Of a stretch of DNA of 64,000 nucleotides, positions 1 to 15,300 are shown in pieces (within the stretch, counting starts at the first letter, position 1; each line of letters starts with the position of its first letter). The notes under the pieces were generated by a model that saw only the letters and a program-made list of their open reading frames with translations, was not told the DNA's origin and ran no database searches. Source of the DNA: Diadema setosum (lineage: Eukaryota > Echinodermata > Echinoidea > Diadematoida > Diadematidae); NCBI GenBank assembly GCA_033980235.1, contig CM067072.1, positions 13,605,871 through 13,669,870 on the forward strand. The letters run 5' to 3'. The position numbers and the translations under genes were made by a program.

Positions 1-230
1 ATACGATCCCTTTAACTCTCTGTGCGCTTTGAATGCTGATTGACAAAGAAAACCCCAGAGTATTTTGCACACTGTAAAAGGCACTGGCCTCGGAAAGAGT
101 CAACCCTTTAAGGCCTACCACCTCATAATACCATTGACATTGTGTGCAAACATTATAACATGGCAACAAGAGGGTTGAATGTTGAAGTATGGCATAAATA
201 GAGCACCAGCTTGCAGTATTTGGCCTTGGT

Positions 231-261
<31 letters not shown>

Positions 262-271
262 GTCATCTTAC

Positions 272-384
272 CCTTTGGCAATGCGGTACATCAGGTCCAC
301 CAACATCTCTGTGTCCTCCTTGAACTCCTTCATCTTCACCGTGTCCGACAGGATCATGTGGAGGTTGAACACTTGATCTCGCAC
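272..384 (-). CDS. DOCK7: DOCK exon 32 (last one in window)
   Basis: Residues 1623-1660, [20 protein letters not shown] then ending LMYRIAKG with a split codon (phase 2). In the family the next residues enter DHR-2, so catalytic exons follow to the left. The donor GTAAG at 267-271 adjoins a G-run (245-262). Confidence 0.95.
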
Positions 385-3300
385 CTAGGATGGAGAAAAG
401 GGTTACAGTCATCATGATACCCAACGATTCAAACCTGCTCTAGTGACTACCTACAGTGTACGCATAAAGACCATCTGTCCGTAAAGACTGGCATATCTAA
501 TGCTTTTTAAAAACAGCAGTTTGGTACTGCTTTTAAAGGGGCAGTTCCGACGAGTTTCATTATTTCACATCATGTAGAACATAAATCGACGGCTCCATGT
601 ATAGATTTTATGGAATTTATTGTGGCCCTTGAGCAGAGAAACTAATACCCTGAAAAATCTTAAACAAATTACACTGAACAGTGGTGATGACATAGGAGCC
701 TCACATATTTCAGAAACGTAGCAGTGTAATTCCATTACAATACCGCTTGCTTAAAAGGTTCCCCCGTGTAGAATCTATGCATGCCTTCTTCCTTTGTTCT
801 GCTTCCTTGAGCCCCAACTCATGCATTCTTATGGTGAGGCTGCCATGTCATCATCCTTGTTCACTGCAATTTGCTTTAGATTTTGGAAACATTCTTATTC
901 CTCATCCCAATCACTATAAATTCTGAAACTCTGTACTCTGATTCTGTAACTGATTTACAGTTGTTCAAATGTAAAAGTCTGAAAATCATCTGGAGGTCTC
1001 CTTTAAATGCTTGTTTTCTGTGAAGGCTGGTTTGCCCAGACAGTGCTTTGCTAACAATGTTCAAACTGTCCATCACCAAAGATGACCCATTCATGGACAC
1101 TGTATTTTGTCTCGCCAATAATTTTCACATCAAGTGCAAACTACGAGGTTCACCCACTACAAAAGGATATGTACACATTGTGTGTTTCTACCAATGACTA
1201 CATGGTGTATGATGACAAATAATTACCTATCATCACATGTCATGGTTAAAGAATCTTTATATGCTTCATGTCTGTGAATCAAGGTTATCTGCTAGTGATT
1301 CATTGATCAGTTGTTCTGATGGATGCATTGGTGATACATTTACATTAATACCACATAATCGTGTTGAAAGTGCGGATAATCATTACTTACCATAATTGGC
1401 AGGAAGTCTGAGGACACTGCCACTACACTAATTACAAAGCTTCAATCTGCTTTGTTGTTGTTGTTGTCATAATTGAGATAAATAGCATTTACTTTGATTA
1501 TTTTTGTATTTCATAAATAAGACACAGTGTGAAAATACAAGCCTGAAATTCAAAGTCTTGCATATGCTACGTACAACGAATGTTCGCTTTTTAAATGCGA
1601 AAGATATCACAAAACAAGGCCTCACTTGTTCTGGGAATGTGGTCTGCTGCAGCTCTACATCCTCCTCAGCGTACGTGAGGATGGTCTTGAGGGAGCGCCG
1701 GAGGTACTCCTCGTTGAAGTTGGTTTCCGTGCCGACCAGCGAGGAGAGCGACATGGTGACCTGCATCTTGACCCTGGCAAAGTTCTGTTGACGGGAAGAG
1801 GGCAGCATTGGCATTTGGACAGATTAGAAGTGTTTTTTATTGGTGTTTTTTTTTAAAATGCTTTACATGTGTCTACCATATATCTCATGCACTTGTCAGA
1901 AATGCATACAGCGGACCACCCCTGCCCCCTTTTCCAAATCACACAATCTAGCAGAGATGATTGGTACAAAAAAAAAGAGTGACTTAAAAATGGCAAACAC
2001 ACGATTTGTTTTGTAGTTATGCATATCAAACATATTTGAATTCATATCTGCAGTCACAAATCCCTCCGAATGTAAGTGTATCCAAAATGTTCAAATGCAT
2101 CAACACAACCTACAGAGAACTTTCAAGAGCACTGTAACCTCAATAGGTCCTTGCAGCTACATAGAAAAAGATTTATTGAGGATCTTATGTCCTATAAAAT
2201 AAATATAACCAGAGAAATATACCTTCAACAAAAAATAAAACCACAATTCTATAATCATCATGTTCTATATGCTAACTTATTACATATAAGTATACTAAAA
2301 ATATTGCTAACTTCTGATACTCATAACTTATGACAGTGTGTGTCACCACAAAACTCACATGATCATGATATGCGACAAATTGTATATGTTATTAACCTAT
2401 TGCACAGAGGAATTACAAAAACTATCTAAACAAAATCAAATAACTTCTGAAATTCATAACATTGGTACATTGAGTGTCACTGTCAAAACTCACATTGCCG
2501 ATCTCAAAATTCTGCCTCATGAGCAGGTAGAGAGAGGCGCTGGCGTGGGAGCGCACACTGCTGATACAGGAGCTGCAGTGGTGGAGGAGGCGGAAGCACA
2601 GGTCTGCACACTGCTCCGTCTCTTCCTCAAACAACAGCTCAGGGTACTGGTAGAAACAAGAGAACACCATGGATACACAGATAATTGAAGAACTTGTGTG
2701 ACTGTCTAATTGACAGACAGACAGACAGACAGATAGATAGGCAGATAGGAAAATAGACAAACAGACAGACCAACAAAGCAACAAACTGCATGAGTCAACA
2801 TGCAGAACATTGTATTAGGGCTGCCAACACAATGACATGGAAAACAGGAAAATTTACGGAGATCCTAGAAAAAATTGTGTTACACTGATTGATTAAGGCC
2901 CATTGAGGTAGTTTATTCAGTAAAATAAAACACAAAAGTAAATCACACTGGCATTGACAATGACGGCCGGGCAGCCTTGAAAGCATCTTGTGTTTCTATT
3001 AGATTGCTCAAAATACTCTATATGAATCCAAAACCGATACCAACTGATTATTGGTTAACTAACATCCTAACATCCATTAGGGAAAAGACAGAGGGGATTG
3101 GAGAAAAGGGGCGACAGTCTGAAAGAAATTGAATTGAATTGAAACATAAGAAAAATGGGGAGGAGAAAAGTGCAAGAAACTTCCTGTCTTAAGATATAAT
3201 CTTCTTCAAATGGACAAGAAATTGCACAAACAGAAAAATCATGGCAACACTCATCACTGAAATTTGGCTGATTCTTCCAAATAGTTGAGAATCTTCAAAG

Positions 3301-6300
3301 TGTGAAGTCTGCATTCTTGTCATTCATACATTCAGCCCTTCCCTTCAATAGTGTAAAGGTGCTACCAAAAAAAAAAAGAAAAAAAAAAGAGTCGGTGTGG
3401 AAACACCAGAAGGCACTGACCTTGAAGACAAGTGACCGCTGGGTGGCCAGAATGCTCTCCATTACGGTCGTGCTCTGGTTGCGGGCCAGGGCGTGGAGAA
3501 GGACAGTCATGATGCCGGTCAAGCAACCCTGCAGGTGGTCAGTCTGGGACACCGTCTGGTAGAATTCAGAGAGTGAGGAGTGAAGACTGTGAAATGGTTG
3601 CTTAGCAACAAATGGTACTCATCACTCCTTTTCTGAGATGCCAAGATCGGGTCACAATTACAAGGCAGGGTACTTATTGCTTGTCAACAAACAATCAGAT
3701 AGTAGTTGCCCTGCCGAAGAGCTTTGGTTAGCAAGGCAGTGGTGTAACACCTATATTACTTTTACACTTAAAAAAATAAATGCACATACACACAAAATAT
3801 CTTAAATTCAATCAGTGCGTGACATTAAGGTGGAAAACAAAGAAGGAAACAGGTTATGAGCTCCTCAGGTACTCTCATTGAAAGCTGGGTTGTCTTTTCA
3901 AATTCTAGAACACACACAAAGTCTGGCACAATAAAGGCACTTATCTGAGAAGAAGAAATGTTGAGAATGTAGTTTCAAACCTTCAGGTTGTAATCATATA
4001 CAAACTACAATGGACTTTTCCATGGACAAGAGAGATTGCTCTGCTATAACAAAACTTTTAATTTGGAATGAGGAACAGTTTGCAAGTCTGTCTTCATCAA
4101 AAACATCTCAGAGTGGTATGCGGGTTTAAACAGGGCTGCCAACATTTGCTCATAAAAATCAGGAAATTCCAAAGAGCAGTAGGGGAGATATGTATATGCG
4201 TATTACGTACATCTTGGTAGGCAAAGATAATTTCAACATGGGGGAGGTTGCTACATATTTTGTCAGGATACAAGAGAAAGTTCTACTTTTCAGGGAGTTT
4301 CCTGCTTGTCAGAGAGTCTTAATGGCTCTGTAGTTACCTGCACCATCAGCTCCAGGGTGTCGAGTACGGTGAAGGAGACCTCGTTGGCTAGCAGGGCCTC
4401 CAGGGCCGCCTCCTGCTCCAGCTCTCCCTTGGGTCTGGGGGAGACAACACCATGATATAGTATCAAGAAGTTACAGCTGGGTTAAATGTCTTATCTTTCA
4501 TGTTGTATACAGATTAAGACAATTATGGAGACAGGGCATATCTAATGTGGGAATCACTTGTGGACTCACATGCTCTAGGCTAGAGGTAAATGATTTCATT
4601 CTGTGAACCTCAGTCCACATTTTATTTTGATTTAAGCAATAATGTCAAAACCTCACAACATTTCTGTATACTTGTACAAAGAATTTTTTTTTGTTGTTGT
4701 TGAGGTTTCTCTCTAAAACTGGCAATTTTTTTTCTTTGTCACCATTTCTTTTTCACCCTGACTTTATGGAGATTTAATAAATTTCTTTCAAATCTTTCTC
4801 CAATCTAAGATATGCAGTAAACTTGAGTCCCCAATTTGATGATGACACGATGAATCATTCATGCAGGCAAAGAAAAAAGAAACATCCCTCCTAATTTGTG
4901 ATGACTTAAACCACTGAAGACTAGTCCAAAGTATACTAGGGCAAGTGGCAATGGGAAATGCATGTTATAGCAAAATTGGCTTGTCCTCAACAGGCTAAGG
5001 AGCCTCACATCCCTTTAACCCCATTCTAACTGGGCTATTTGAGACCAAGTTTTTACTGGGGGGGGTCAATTTGACCCCCCCTTCAGATCTCGGCTGCCGA
5101 TCGCGCGATCGCCGCAAAATTTTGCCTGAACATAGAGCCGGATGTCAACTACAAGATTACATGGTCATACAAAAGAAAAATTTTGATTTTCTATTTTTAG
5201 TAAATTAATTATGCAAATTTATGCATGACATCATATTTTCATCTATAAATCCATTAAAAAGACTGAATGATTGCTAAATTTTTGTGTAAGACTTCCTCAA
5301 GACACATTGAACAATTTTCTTGTAAAAAAATAGCACAATCAAAATCAGTTTCTTTTGTTTTTTATTGTTTTGTTAATTTCTTATGTATTTCATTGTTTTT
5401 GTGACCTTTTGTTTTCTATTGTTTTTTGGCCAAAATTTGTTGCAGGTACTTTTTCAGCTTATCTACATTAAAATTGATTAATTTCAATGGTTAAAAGTTG
5501 AAATAATCCAATTTATATCAATTTAACCAAAAAACACAATTTGCATTGGATTTGCACACGATATCATGAATTTGAGCCATTTTTGGGTTGACATGCATAT
5601 GCAAAACATTACGTAACTTCAGAACGGTGTACCTGGACATCGCAAATTTGCTCTCAAAATATGCGGGAGACTTCAAAGCAAGAAGTCATGAAACGACGCG
5701 GCAAAATCTTTGCGCGTTGCGGAATCGCGGCGCGAAATGTTGAGGGGGGGGGGGTCAAATTGACCCCCCCAGTTAGAATAGGGTTAACCCATTGAAGACT
5801 AGTCACAAGTATATACTCGGGTAGGTGGCAATGGGAAATGCATGTTATAGCAAAATCGGCTGGTCCTCAATGGGTTAAGGAGCCTCACCTATCTGGAACC
5901 TCTGTGTTCTGTCTCCAGTGGGTCAGGTCCTTCCTCCACCTCAGTCTCTCCGTCTGTCCCAAGGCTGGACTGAACCCTCGGTCTAGGGCCAGGAACCAAA
6001 AACAAATCAATGTCTCTGAATGACACACTTGCTTATCATCCTTCGTACAGATTCACTCATCACTCTTACTTTCACCTTTATCTACGGGCCCTCATGCTGT
6101 AGCACAGACGGCTGTGAGCAAAGGGCTAGAGAGTCAAAGCTGAGCATGTCAGCATGAAAACCTTTTGGGATCGCCAATTGTGATTATTATTTGTAGCAAG
6201 GAGAAAGCCAAATTTGTGTATCACTCCCGACTGAAGAGCTTTGTCACAAGATGACTCAGCTGTTTTTTTTGACCAATGCACTGCTCGATTTATCAACCAG

Positions 6301-9300
6301 CCATCAGTGCGAAACGTGTATGCATGGGCTTCTTCTGACTGTGCTCTTAAGAATTACCATGTGGTCAAGATTTTTCCTATCACTGTTTGGTCGCGAAATT
6401 TGATTATTCAAAGTCATAACTCAGAAAGATCTGCAAAGGCCCTTTTGCTGTGTCTTGGCTCAAAATGGTGGTGTGACTAGTCTCAAGTCACATGACTCTG
6501 TTTGCTCCTCTTGCAATTACTACAAAAGAATCGCCTGAAACAAAGACTACACACATATGATAAGAAACATTTAGCTTTCAGTAGTATGCAAACTATGTCC
6601 TGTGCAAGACAGAGGTGGACAATTGTTCAGAAAGTTGTTGTGTGTAACAATGACAGGTGTAGAAAATGAAACTGAGTTGGCAGAACAGAGAAAGCCATAA
6701 TGACTACAAATAAAATTTACATAGCACTTACAATGGGTGTTTCTAAGCAATAAATGTTCAATGGAAAATTAGAACAGCCAAAGAGTAACAAAATTATGAA
6801 AGTACACTGTGATCGGATTTCAGCCTCTACTGGATTACAAAATGATCTTTTTTTTTTTTTTTTTTAAAACTCTCATCACTCTATGAGAACCTTACTGAAA
6901 ACTATCTTTATCCCTAATTACTACAGGATTTCCCTCAAGTATAATGAGAATTCAATTTGAGTATTTTAGTCGTGAATGGATTCTTTCATTTCCTCTGTGC
7001 GCATGGAAGAGCGTGTCATTGTGTTTTGACGTGTCCCGAGATCGTAGCAAATGTATCGTGGCTGGCTGGTGTATGTAATATAAGAGCATCGCCGACGCAC
7101 GGCGGCGCCCTCACCTGACGAGCCCTGCCTACTGTGCCTCTGGATCATGTCGCTCCTGGCGCTGGTCGTGCCCAAGATGGCCTCCTCCAGCCGCTGCTTG
7201 ATCACGTCGTTCTTCTTGAAGGACATCCTGTTGAGCCGTTGGATGACCGCATGCTTGCCCTACACAGATAAATGTAAATACAGACCAATGCAAGAAGTAA
7301 ACCTTTTATGTTTGTCAGCACTCTTTTGAGCCTTGCAGCAAAGCTGGTTTATGGGTGGTCCGTTATTCCCCTAAAATCTTATCCATAATGCCCGTTACTC
7401 AGTGTATTCCCCTCAAAACTTGACCGTAATGTAAGATAGTCAGTACATTCCCCTCAAAACAAGACTGTAATGTAAGATGTTGTTGATGGTGATGATTCAC
7501 AGCATTTGCATGGCACAATATATTTGTTAAAAAAAGACATTCAATGTAAGATGTTCAGTATATTCCCCTTTAGACTTGACTGTAATGTGAAGTGGTCTAT
7601 GCATTCCCCTCAAAACCTGACCTTTAAATAAGGTGGTCAGTGTACTTCCCTAAAAACTTGACTAAAATGTCAGGTGTTTGTATTTTGTTCCAAACTTTGA
7701 CTTAAAAAAAAAAAATCAACATCATGTAAAGTTGGCCCAGTATGCGGTCAAAAGCCAATCAACAGCCGCAGCAAATACAATGCCTGCAGGACATCTAAAC
7801 TACACGCGAAGGCTACATGAAGATGTGAAGCTTCATTAAGAAGTTTACCCAAAGGACACACAAAGATTATACCACCACTCACGAAATTTGTTGCTGGAGC
7901 CTGAAAAACTCCACCGGTAGTCATACGATGGCTTAAGATGCCATTACGAATGACCGAATGTTTAAGCGATCACAGCCAAATTTGAATATTCCCTCTATCG
8001 TGTGTCCATACTTGCCCAATTTCGTGGCAGTGTGATGCCTGTATGAACAGGCCAGAGACGAAGATCTTCCCCCCCGACCACACCCACCTTGTACTCAAAG
8101 CAGTAGATGCAGAAGAAGAGGATGTCCAGCATCTTGGTGACCCGCTGGGGGCGCTGCGAGGCCCAGATCTCCTGCAGGGTGCGCGGCTCCACATTCTTCA
8201 CCACCCAGATGAAGCACATGAGAAGGTCCTTAGTTGACTCTTCTGACAGGGACGTCTGACCCTGGCTGGGCGAGGTCTGGGTGGTAACCATGGCAATGGG
8301 AGAGGTCAGAGACAGCAAATCGAGTGAACAATTGATAGCAGGAAAAACAACAACACACCAATGAATTTTTGCTCATTAACAAATAAACCCTCTTTGCTAA
8401 ATACAATCTTTTGTGCATGAGGAAAAATATTAAAAAAAGCTAACTCTGTCATGAGAAAATCTTATGTTCAGCACATAATAAAAGTCACTTGACCAAACAT
8501 ATATAAATATATATATGTAAATATTAATGCATGAAGAGTGATATCCACACAAAATATGACAGAGTTCACTTTGAATTTGACATTTACATAGCACTGTAAC
8601 AGGATTTCTTTGCATTAAAGATAGTACTAGTTACTGTGATTGAAACTTTCATATGATAACTATAGTTGCAGCTTATCTGTAGACAATATTTCAAGCTGTT
8701 ACCAATACAATATTGCTGTTAAATGGTAAACCGTGTAACGGTTAGCTCTCTCTCTACTAACAGGTTACAGAAAGTCTTTTGAGTACAGAACTGGGCACCG
8801 TTTCATGAAAGTTGTCAGTCATCACAAGTTGTCAGTCTCTGACAATTACCATGGTAACAGTAAATGACCAGAGCTTCTCAGCCAATCAGAAACCAGAATT
8901 TTACTGAAATTGTCAGAGACTGACAACTTTCATGAAATGGTGTCCTGATCTGTGGGGTGTGTGGGTGGTTTGAAGAGTACTGTACTCACTTGGGCGCTCT
9001 GGGCAGAGTCCGTCCTCTCCGCGGCCCCCGTGTAGATGCTGGTTCCGGCGATCGCCATGGCAACAGACTGGTTGAGGGGGACGTCCACGTCCTCCATCTC
9101 CCCCAGGGCAGCCGAGGGCCGGTGCTTGGGGTCCACGCTGCCGCAGGTCAGCTGCGGCAGGGCATCCGTGATGATGCCCAGGAGCGGCAGGTAGAGGGCG
9201 GCAACACGCATGCGGCACTCCCGGCTGGAGAAACGCTGGTCGGCGTCGTGGCACGCCAGCAGGTTGGTGATGGTGTCTATGGCCTGTCGATGCAGGTTGC

Positions 9301-12300
9301 TGTTACTATGGCAACAAGAAGGGCAATGAGTCATATTTGATATTTCAGCTGCAGCTTCCATATCTTTCCTAAATGCCAGGTACACTTATGTGAAAATAAC
9401 ACCAAAATATGATATGAATACCATCGTGAAGCAATTTTGTACACCAAAATAAGATGTCAAAACATTTCACATTTTTTCAAAAACTTCCTTGACCAATCCC
9501 TCAGAATATTAAAATGAGCAAGCAAACATATATAAAAATTGTTCATGTATGCTATGTATTTTTATATACTATGTTTCATGCATGTTATATACAAAAATCA
9601 GAAAATGTTATTTTTAGCTAATACAGGTAAAAGCATGTTCCCATACCAAGATATATCAGAGTTAACATGTGTTCTTTTTTGCTTTGAGTGGCTTTAAGAA
9701 AAAAAAAGTGAAATTTCAAAATGTCATATCTTCCTTATTTCTTATCTGATTTTTGTCATTTCTGTTATCGTTCTGTAGGGAATATTTTTTCTCTTTCTTT
9801 TGAAGTTTAATTTTGGGGTGGATTTCCTCTCTAAAGCATTGTGAAATCTCGGTACACTCTGGAGGGTACTCACTGGGTGGTGAGGACGTTGGCCAGGTCG
9901 GAGAGGAGCAGGGCGACCAGGTAGTGCTGCTGGCGGTAGTCGTAGGACAGCTCTGCCATCTTGTGCTGCTCGCCGAGCGAGGAGAGCGCCGTGGAGATGG
10001 AGATGAAGGAGCCGACGGAGGTGGTGCTGACGATGGACGGGGTCGGGGATGGGGGACGCGAGAGGGACGCGTGGGAGGTGGCCGAGAGGGAGGTGCGGAA
10101 GGGCAGGTTGAGCGTGACGTAGTGCTCGTGGCTGCAGACGATGCGCAGGAAGTCCAGCTTGAGCAGCGCCAGGGTCGTGGGGTCGTTCAGCGCATTGATC
10201 TTACCGGACACCTGCAGACCAAAGGAGGCACAATGTTGTCATCGTTTCATTTTCTTTTCTAGGATTTCATTTCATTTATATAAATTTGTACGATAATATC
10301 ATCATACATGTGTCTTTGTTTGTTTTATCTGTGCACAGACATGCAGAAGAACAGCCCTGGCTGAAACTTAGGTCCTCGTTATACCGCGGTTCCCCTGTTT
10401 TAGAACAATAGTCATTGAAATGGATTGCTCGTGTGTACATGTATACTGTAATCAAATGTGTGTACTTGTGTGTAATGCGTAATGCACAGCACTCATTGTC
10501 TAGAGCGACGTATTGTATGCTGGGCACACATCTTCACCCATGTTAAACAGTGAAGTAGTCAATCAATTTTCACACATGGAAATGTCATATCAAATTCAGT
10601 CCTTTTTTAGTGAATTGGATAAAAACGTATGAGCATAAAGTAATTGTGCTGCACAAATGTTATAAACTGCATGAATAAAGTAAATGTTTTTGAGCTGCTC
10701 AGCTCAAAAATGTAATCACGCAAAAGTAAAGACGTTTACAGTACCTGCTTGACGTAGTTGTGGAGGAGTGTGAGGACGAAGCCCCGGTCCATGAGGGTCA
10801 GAAGATCCTGGATGAAGAAGGCTAGGCTGGCATTGAGGAGTTGGATTGCCTTCACCTCCTGGGGAATGAACATCCACAAAAAATGAGATCAAGAGAAAGG
10901 ATAACTAATCTTCAGATAAGAATCATTAAAACCAACTCAGTTTGTAACTTTATCAAATGACAATGTAATCTACTTCAGCTTCAATCACAACAAACACTTG
11001 ATGCATTTTCTTTCCTTCAAAAAAAAAAAAAAAATCCTGATCAAATATGACTATTAATGATAATATAATATGGTCTCCTTACTTCAGGATAGCCTCTTCA
11101 GTGTTGGCACTGTTCTACTGGTATAGAGAGCCCTGCCATTACTATTACCCTAGCATTGCCAGGTACCCATTTATACATCTAGGTCGAGAGGGACATGATG
11201 GGTAAAACCATCTTGTCCAAGGACGTAAGTACTGGGCTGTATTCCAACTCGGGTCCTCCGATTGAAAGTCATGAGCCTTACCAACGATATTGCTAAAAAC
11301 CGCTTCTATTATCATCATCAATGATACATATGAATATTCAACAAAAATGAATCACACACAAGACAAATGTTTATAGACAAAATCTATTGCCAGTGCAACT
11401 AATTCACATCACATCCCCACTGAGCAGGTATACACTGTGACACTATTAAAGGGTTCTTGGCTTTCTATAACAGAGTCAACATTACCGTTTATAATTCATT
11501 TGATGTGCTGGTCAACTATACTACGGTATAACAATAGTATCCCCTTTGAATTATAGTCAAGACAACAAATGCTTCAAAAACTCTGCTAGTCTTCTTCAAA
11601 AGATTTTGAGGCAGATTTTTCATAACTTCTGAAAGCAGTCAACCTTAGTGTACTCGACATGTATGACAAAAAGTTCAATCACGAGCGTCCGATTCCCAGC
11701 TCCAGAGGATGTGGGAACCACAGAAGATATGGTCCAAATGTATAAAGGTTGACACGAAAATATGCAACCTGATCCTCATTAACTCATTGAGTTGCATGGA
11801 GAGTGAGTATGAAACACTCTACCTGCCTGCTTCCTACCCCAGAACCTGGGACACCCAAAGAGGATGTAATCTAAAATCAGGACCAAGATCAATCAAGACA
11901 CCAAAGTGTGAAAGATAAATGTACTACTTGGAAGTTGTCGTCTCTCAATTTTGACACACCTTGTTGTATCTCGCGATGATCTCGGTGGTCACCATGGTAA
12001 CCACGGAGTTGATGTCGTTGCAGAAGCTGTCGGTGAATCTCATCTTGCGGTAGGAATCAAGCCTCTCACAGTCTGCTAGGTGTTGCGCCATGCTCTTTAC
12101 CTGGAAAACAAATATCATTTATAGTTTGTGTTACCCATTTGTAGGCATGTCATTTTCACATAATGAGCCACAAAGCACAAATTTCCACTAACCTGTCATC
12201 TATGCAATGTAACATTGATCGGAAGGTGGGGGGTAAGGACTGAATACAATTCTATTAAAATGAAGAAATAATATATTTGCTTCAGAAGAAAAAAGTGTAA

Positions 12301-15300
12301 TAAAATCAGAATGGAAAAGACAATGGTTGTAATTAATGAATGGACATTTACAGACACAAAACATTTTGAAAGAGAATATGCTTTGAAATTATTGTCACCA
12401 TTCCAAAATTTTCAGTATAGTTCTAACAAATTGATGTCATCTACCCCCTATATGTACCGCTCGTGTGATGACAAAGTTTCTGTTTATCACTGTTTCTATA
12501 AAAATCACACTAGTCCACCTGAAACCATTTCTGCTGAGTTTCTCAGTGACATCTACATAAAAAACCGTAAAAGAAAATATTCATGAATGTTCGCATGGTC
12601 TTCGAGTCATATCAATATCCCTACTGACATCTAGTCAATCCATGCGATTATATGACTACATTTTCAACAGAGTGAATATATGTTTGAGATATTTCACATA
12701 TAAACATCTGTCCCCAGTTCTACAAGTAATTGGGGACACTAAACGTGGGACCTGCATGTCCAATGGAGAAAATTCTCCATGTAAACGCACAACTCTTGAC
12801 CATCAGTCAACTCACGATGAGTTCGAAGAAGAACCAGGCCCTGTTGAGAGCTTTTTCCTTGGCCTTGCCATTGGACACCACAAACTGAAGGGTCAGCTCC
12901 TCATGAACCAGCTGTAATTGAAAACACAAACAGGTTGGTATGAATGAAAGGAATGTATAACCAATTCAATTCAAACTTTATTTTCACTGTTTTAAATGAA
13001 AACACAAACAGGTGGATGTGAATGAGAGGAATTTATAGTCAGCTGTAATTGAAAACACAAACAGATTGATAAGAATGAAAGGAATTTATAACCAGCTTTA
13101 ATTGTAAACACGAAAAGGTGTATATGAATGAAAGGAATTTATAACCAGCTTTAATTGTAAACACAAACAGGTGTATATGAATGAAAGGAATTTATAACCA
13201 GCTTTAATTGTAAACACGAAAAGGTGTATATGAATGAAAGGAATTTATAACCAGCTTTAATTGTAAACACAAACAGGTGTATATGAATGAAAGGAATTTA
13301 TAACCAGCTTTAATTGTAAACACAAACAGGTGTATATGAATGAAAGGAATTTATAACCAGCTGTAACTGAAAACACAAACAGGTGTATATGAATGAAAGG
13401 AATTTATAACCAGCTGTAACTGAAAACACAAACAGGTGTATATGAATGAAAGGAATTTATAACCAGCTGTAACTGAAAACACAAACAGGTGGATATGAAT
13501 GAAAGGAATTTATAACCAGCTGTAATTGAATACACAAACAGGTGGATATAAATGAAAGGATTTTTATAACCAGCTGTAATTGAATACACAAACAGGTGGA
13601 TATAAATGAAAGGATTTTTATAACCAGCTGTAATTGAATACACAAACAGGTGGATATAAATGAAAGGATTTTTATAACCAGCTGTAATTGAATACACAAA
13701 CAGGTGGATATGAATGAAAGGATTTTTATAACCAGCTGTAATTGAATACACAAACAGGTGGATATGAATGAAAGGAATTTATAACCAGCTGTCCAGGTTT
13801 AATTCTGTTTGTTTGAGTGCAATACATTTCTCAAAGCAAACTTGAAAACAAAATGGAATCGCACTGAAACAGCCAGCTAAATCTCACCTTTCTTGGAGGG
13901 ACTCTCCCTCCAAGTCCAATCACAGGGACATTGCCCATGCCGGTCACTGATCTGCTGGGCGACCGGGCCGACCCCTGTCGCTCGCTGCCAAAGCGGTTGT
14001 GCAGGATAGCGTCCATGTCGTCCTCCGGCGAGGGGGGAATGCTGAGACTGGCACTGGAGTTTCTTAGGCTTGGTCGGTGCTTGAAGTTCAGGCTGTTGGA
14101 CCGTGCCACGGTGCCGTAGTTACTGAAGTTCATGGATTGGGTGGGCGTGCCGGATGCTAATCCTGTGGTCAAGGGCAAAGGTATCTGGGTTAAAACTTTC
14201 ACCTGGAAGAAATGCTGCAGACTTTTCTACATAAACGATCTTGTTTGTGATTATTGATTGTCTTCGCTGATAACCACTGGATAGCATCATCATCACCGTC
14301 ACCATTATCACCATCGACATTATCATATTTACTATCATTATTATCATCACCATCATTAACACCAAATCCTCACAGTCATTTTCCATTCTATCAACACATT
14401 TACAACAATCATTTTTTTTCTTTTTTGACAATCACTTCCATAATTTATTGGTTTATCTCATGGCTTACAAAATTCAATGCTCTTTTGTAACCTGGATGTA
14501 CAGCAATCTCAAGCACTGACATTTTCAACAATTGTAGATGCTTTATAATGGAAGATGATCATGAATTTGTATCTTTTGAGGAGAGATCAAAGATTAAAAA
14601 AAATGATCTTGGAAGAAGCTTTTGGGACTGCGGGGGGTGGGGGTGACAAATAACCAAGAAAGACTATGGAGCCATGTGTCTTACCTGATACCAGCGAATC
14701 ATCGTCCGCATCTGGTGGTCTGAAGACGTAGTGGACAAAAGAAGCCAGGAGGGAGTTGCGTCCATGATTGTCCAGTCGATTGTCCAGCAAGACGTGCAGG
14801 CGGTCAACGATCTCCGCCATGGTCTCAAAGCAGACCTGACCCATGTTCACTGTTGTAGAATTAAATAATGCGGTGATCAGACATGTTGCTGATGACACCA
14901 CAACAGTGACTTGACTCTGTCTACCAACAGCATGTGGGTCACACCTTGTAACTCCCCATGACAAAATGAAGATTGGACATACATGTACTACCTTTTGGCA
15001 ATCTCTTCCATGACTGGGATCAATATTCAAAGGTCAAATTCATCAGTGCAATATGGGCTGTTTGATACAGGACATTAAACATACTGGTAAGAGTTGCTCT
15101 CATCTGCCTGAATTATGCCCAATTATTTGGCAATGTCAATTGCGATTTCAAAAGACAGCTTTGTATTCTTTTAATGTAACCATTAAAGGGACAGTATAGT
15201 TTTGGTTGATATGGGACTTCAGGTTTCCAACTTTTCTTTGTGAGATAGTAAGAAGCCACTTATGAAATATGAAAGAACATAAAATTCTAAGAAGAATTCA

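Noticed and set aside
245..262. G-run as a regulatory G-quadruplex
   Set aside because: A simple homopolymer next to a splice donor. Nothing in the sequence separates function from slippage.
13404..13795. repeated-peptide frames and possible CRISPR-like array
   Set aside because: Direct tandem units without unique spacers in a eukaryotic intron: a minisatellite.
14163..14202. alternative acceptor for DOCK exon 19 at 14203-14204
   Set aside because: The frame is open, but joining to exon 18 (phase 1) shifts the reading frame. The acceptor at 14163-14164 keeps it.
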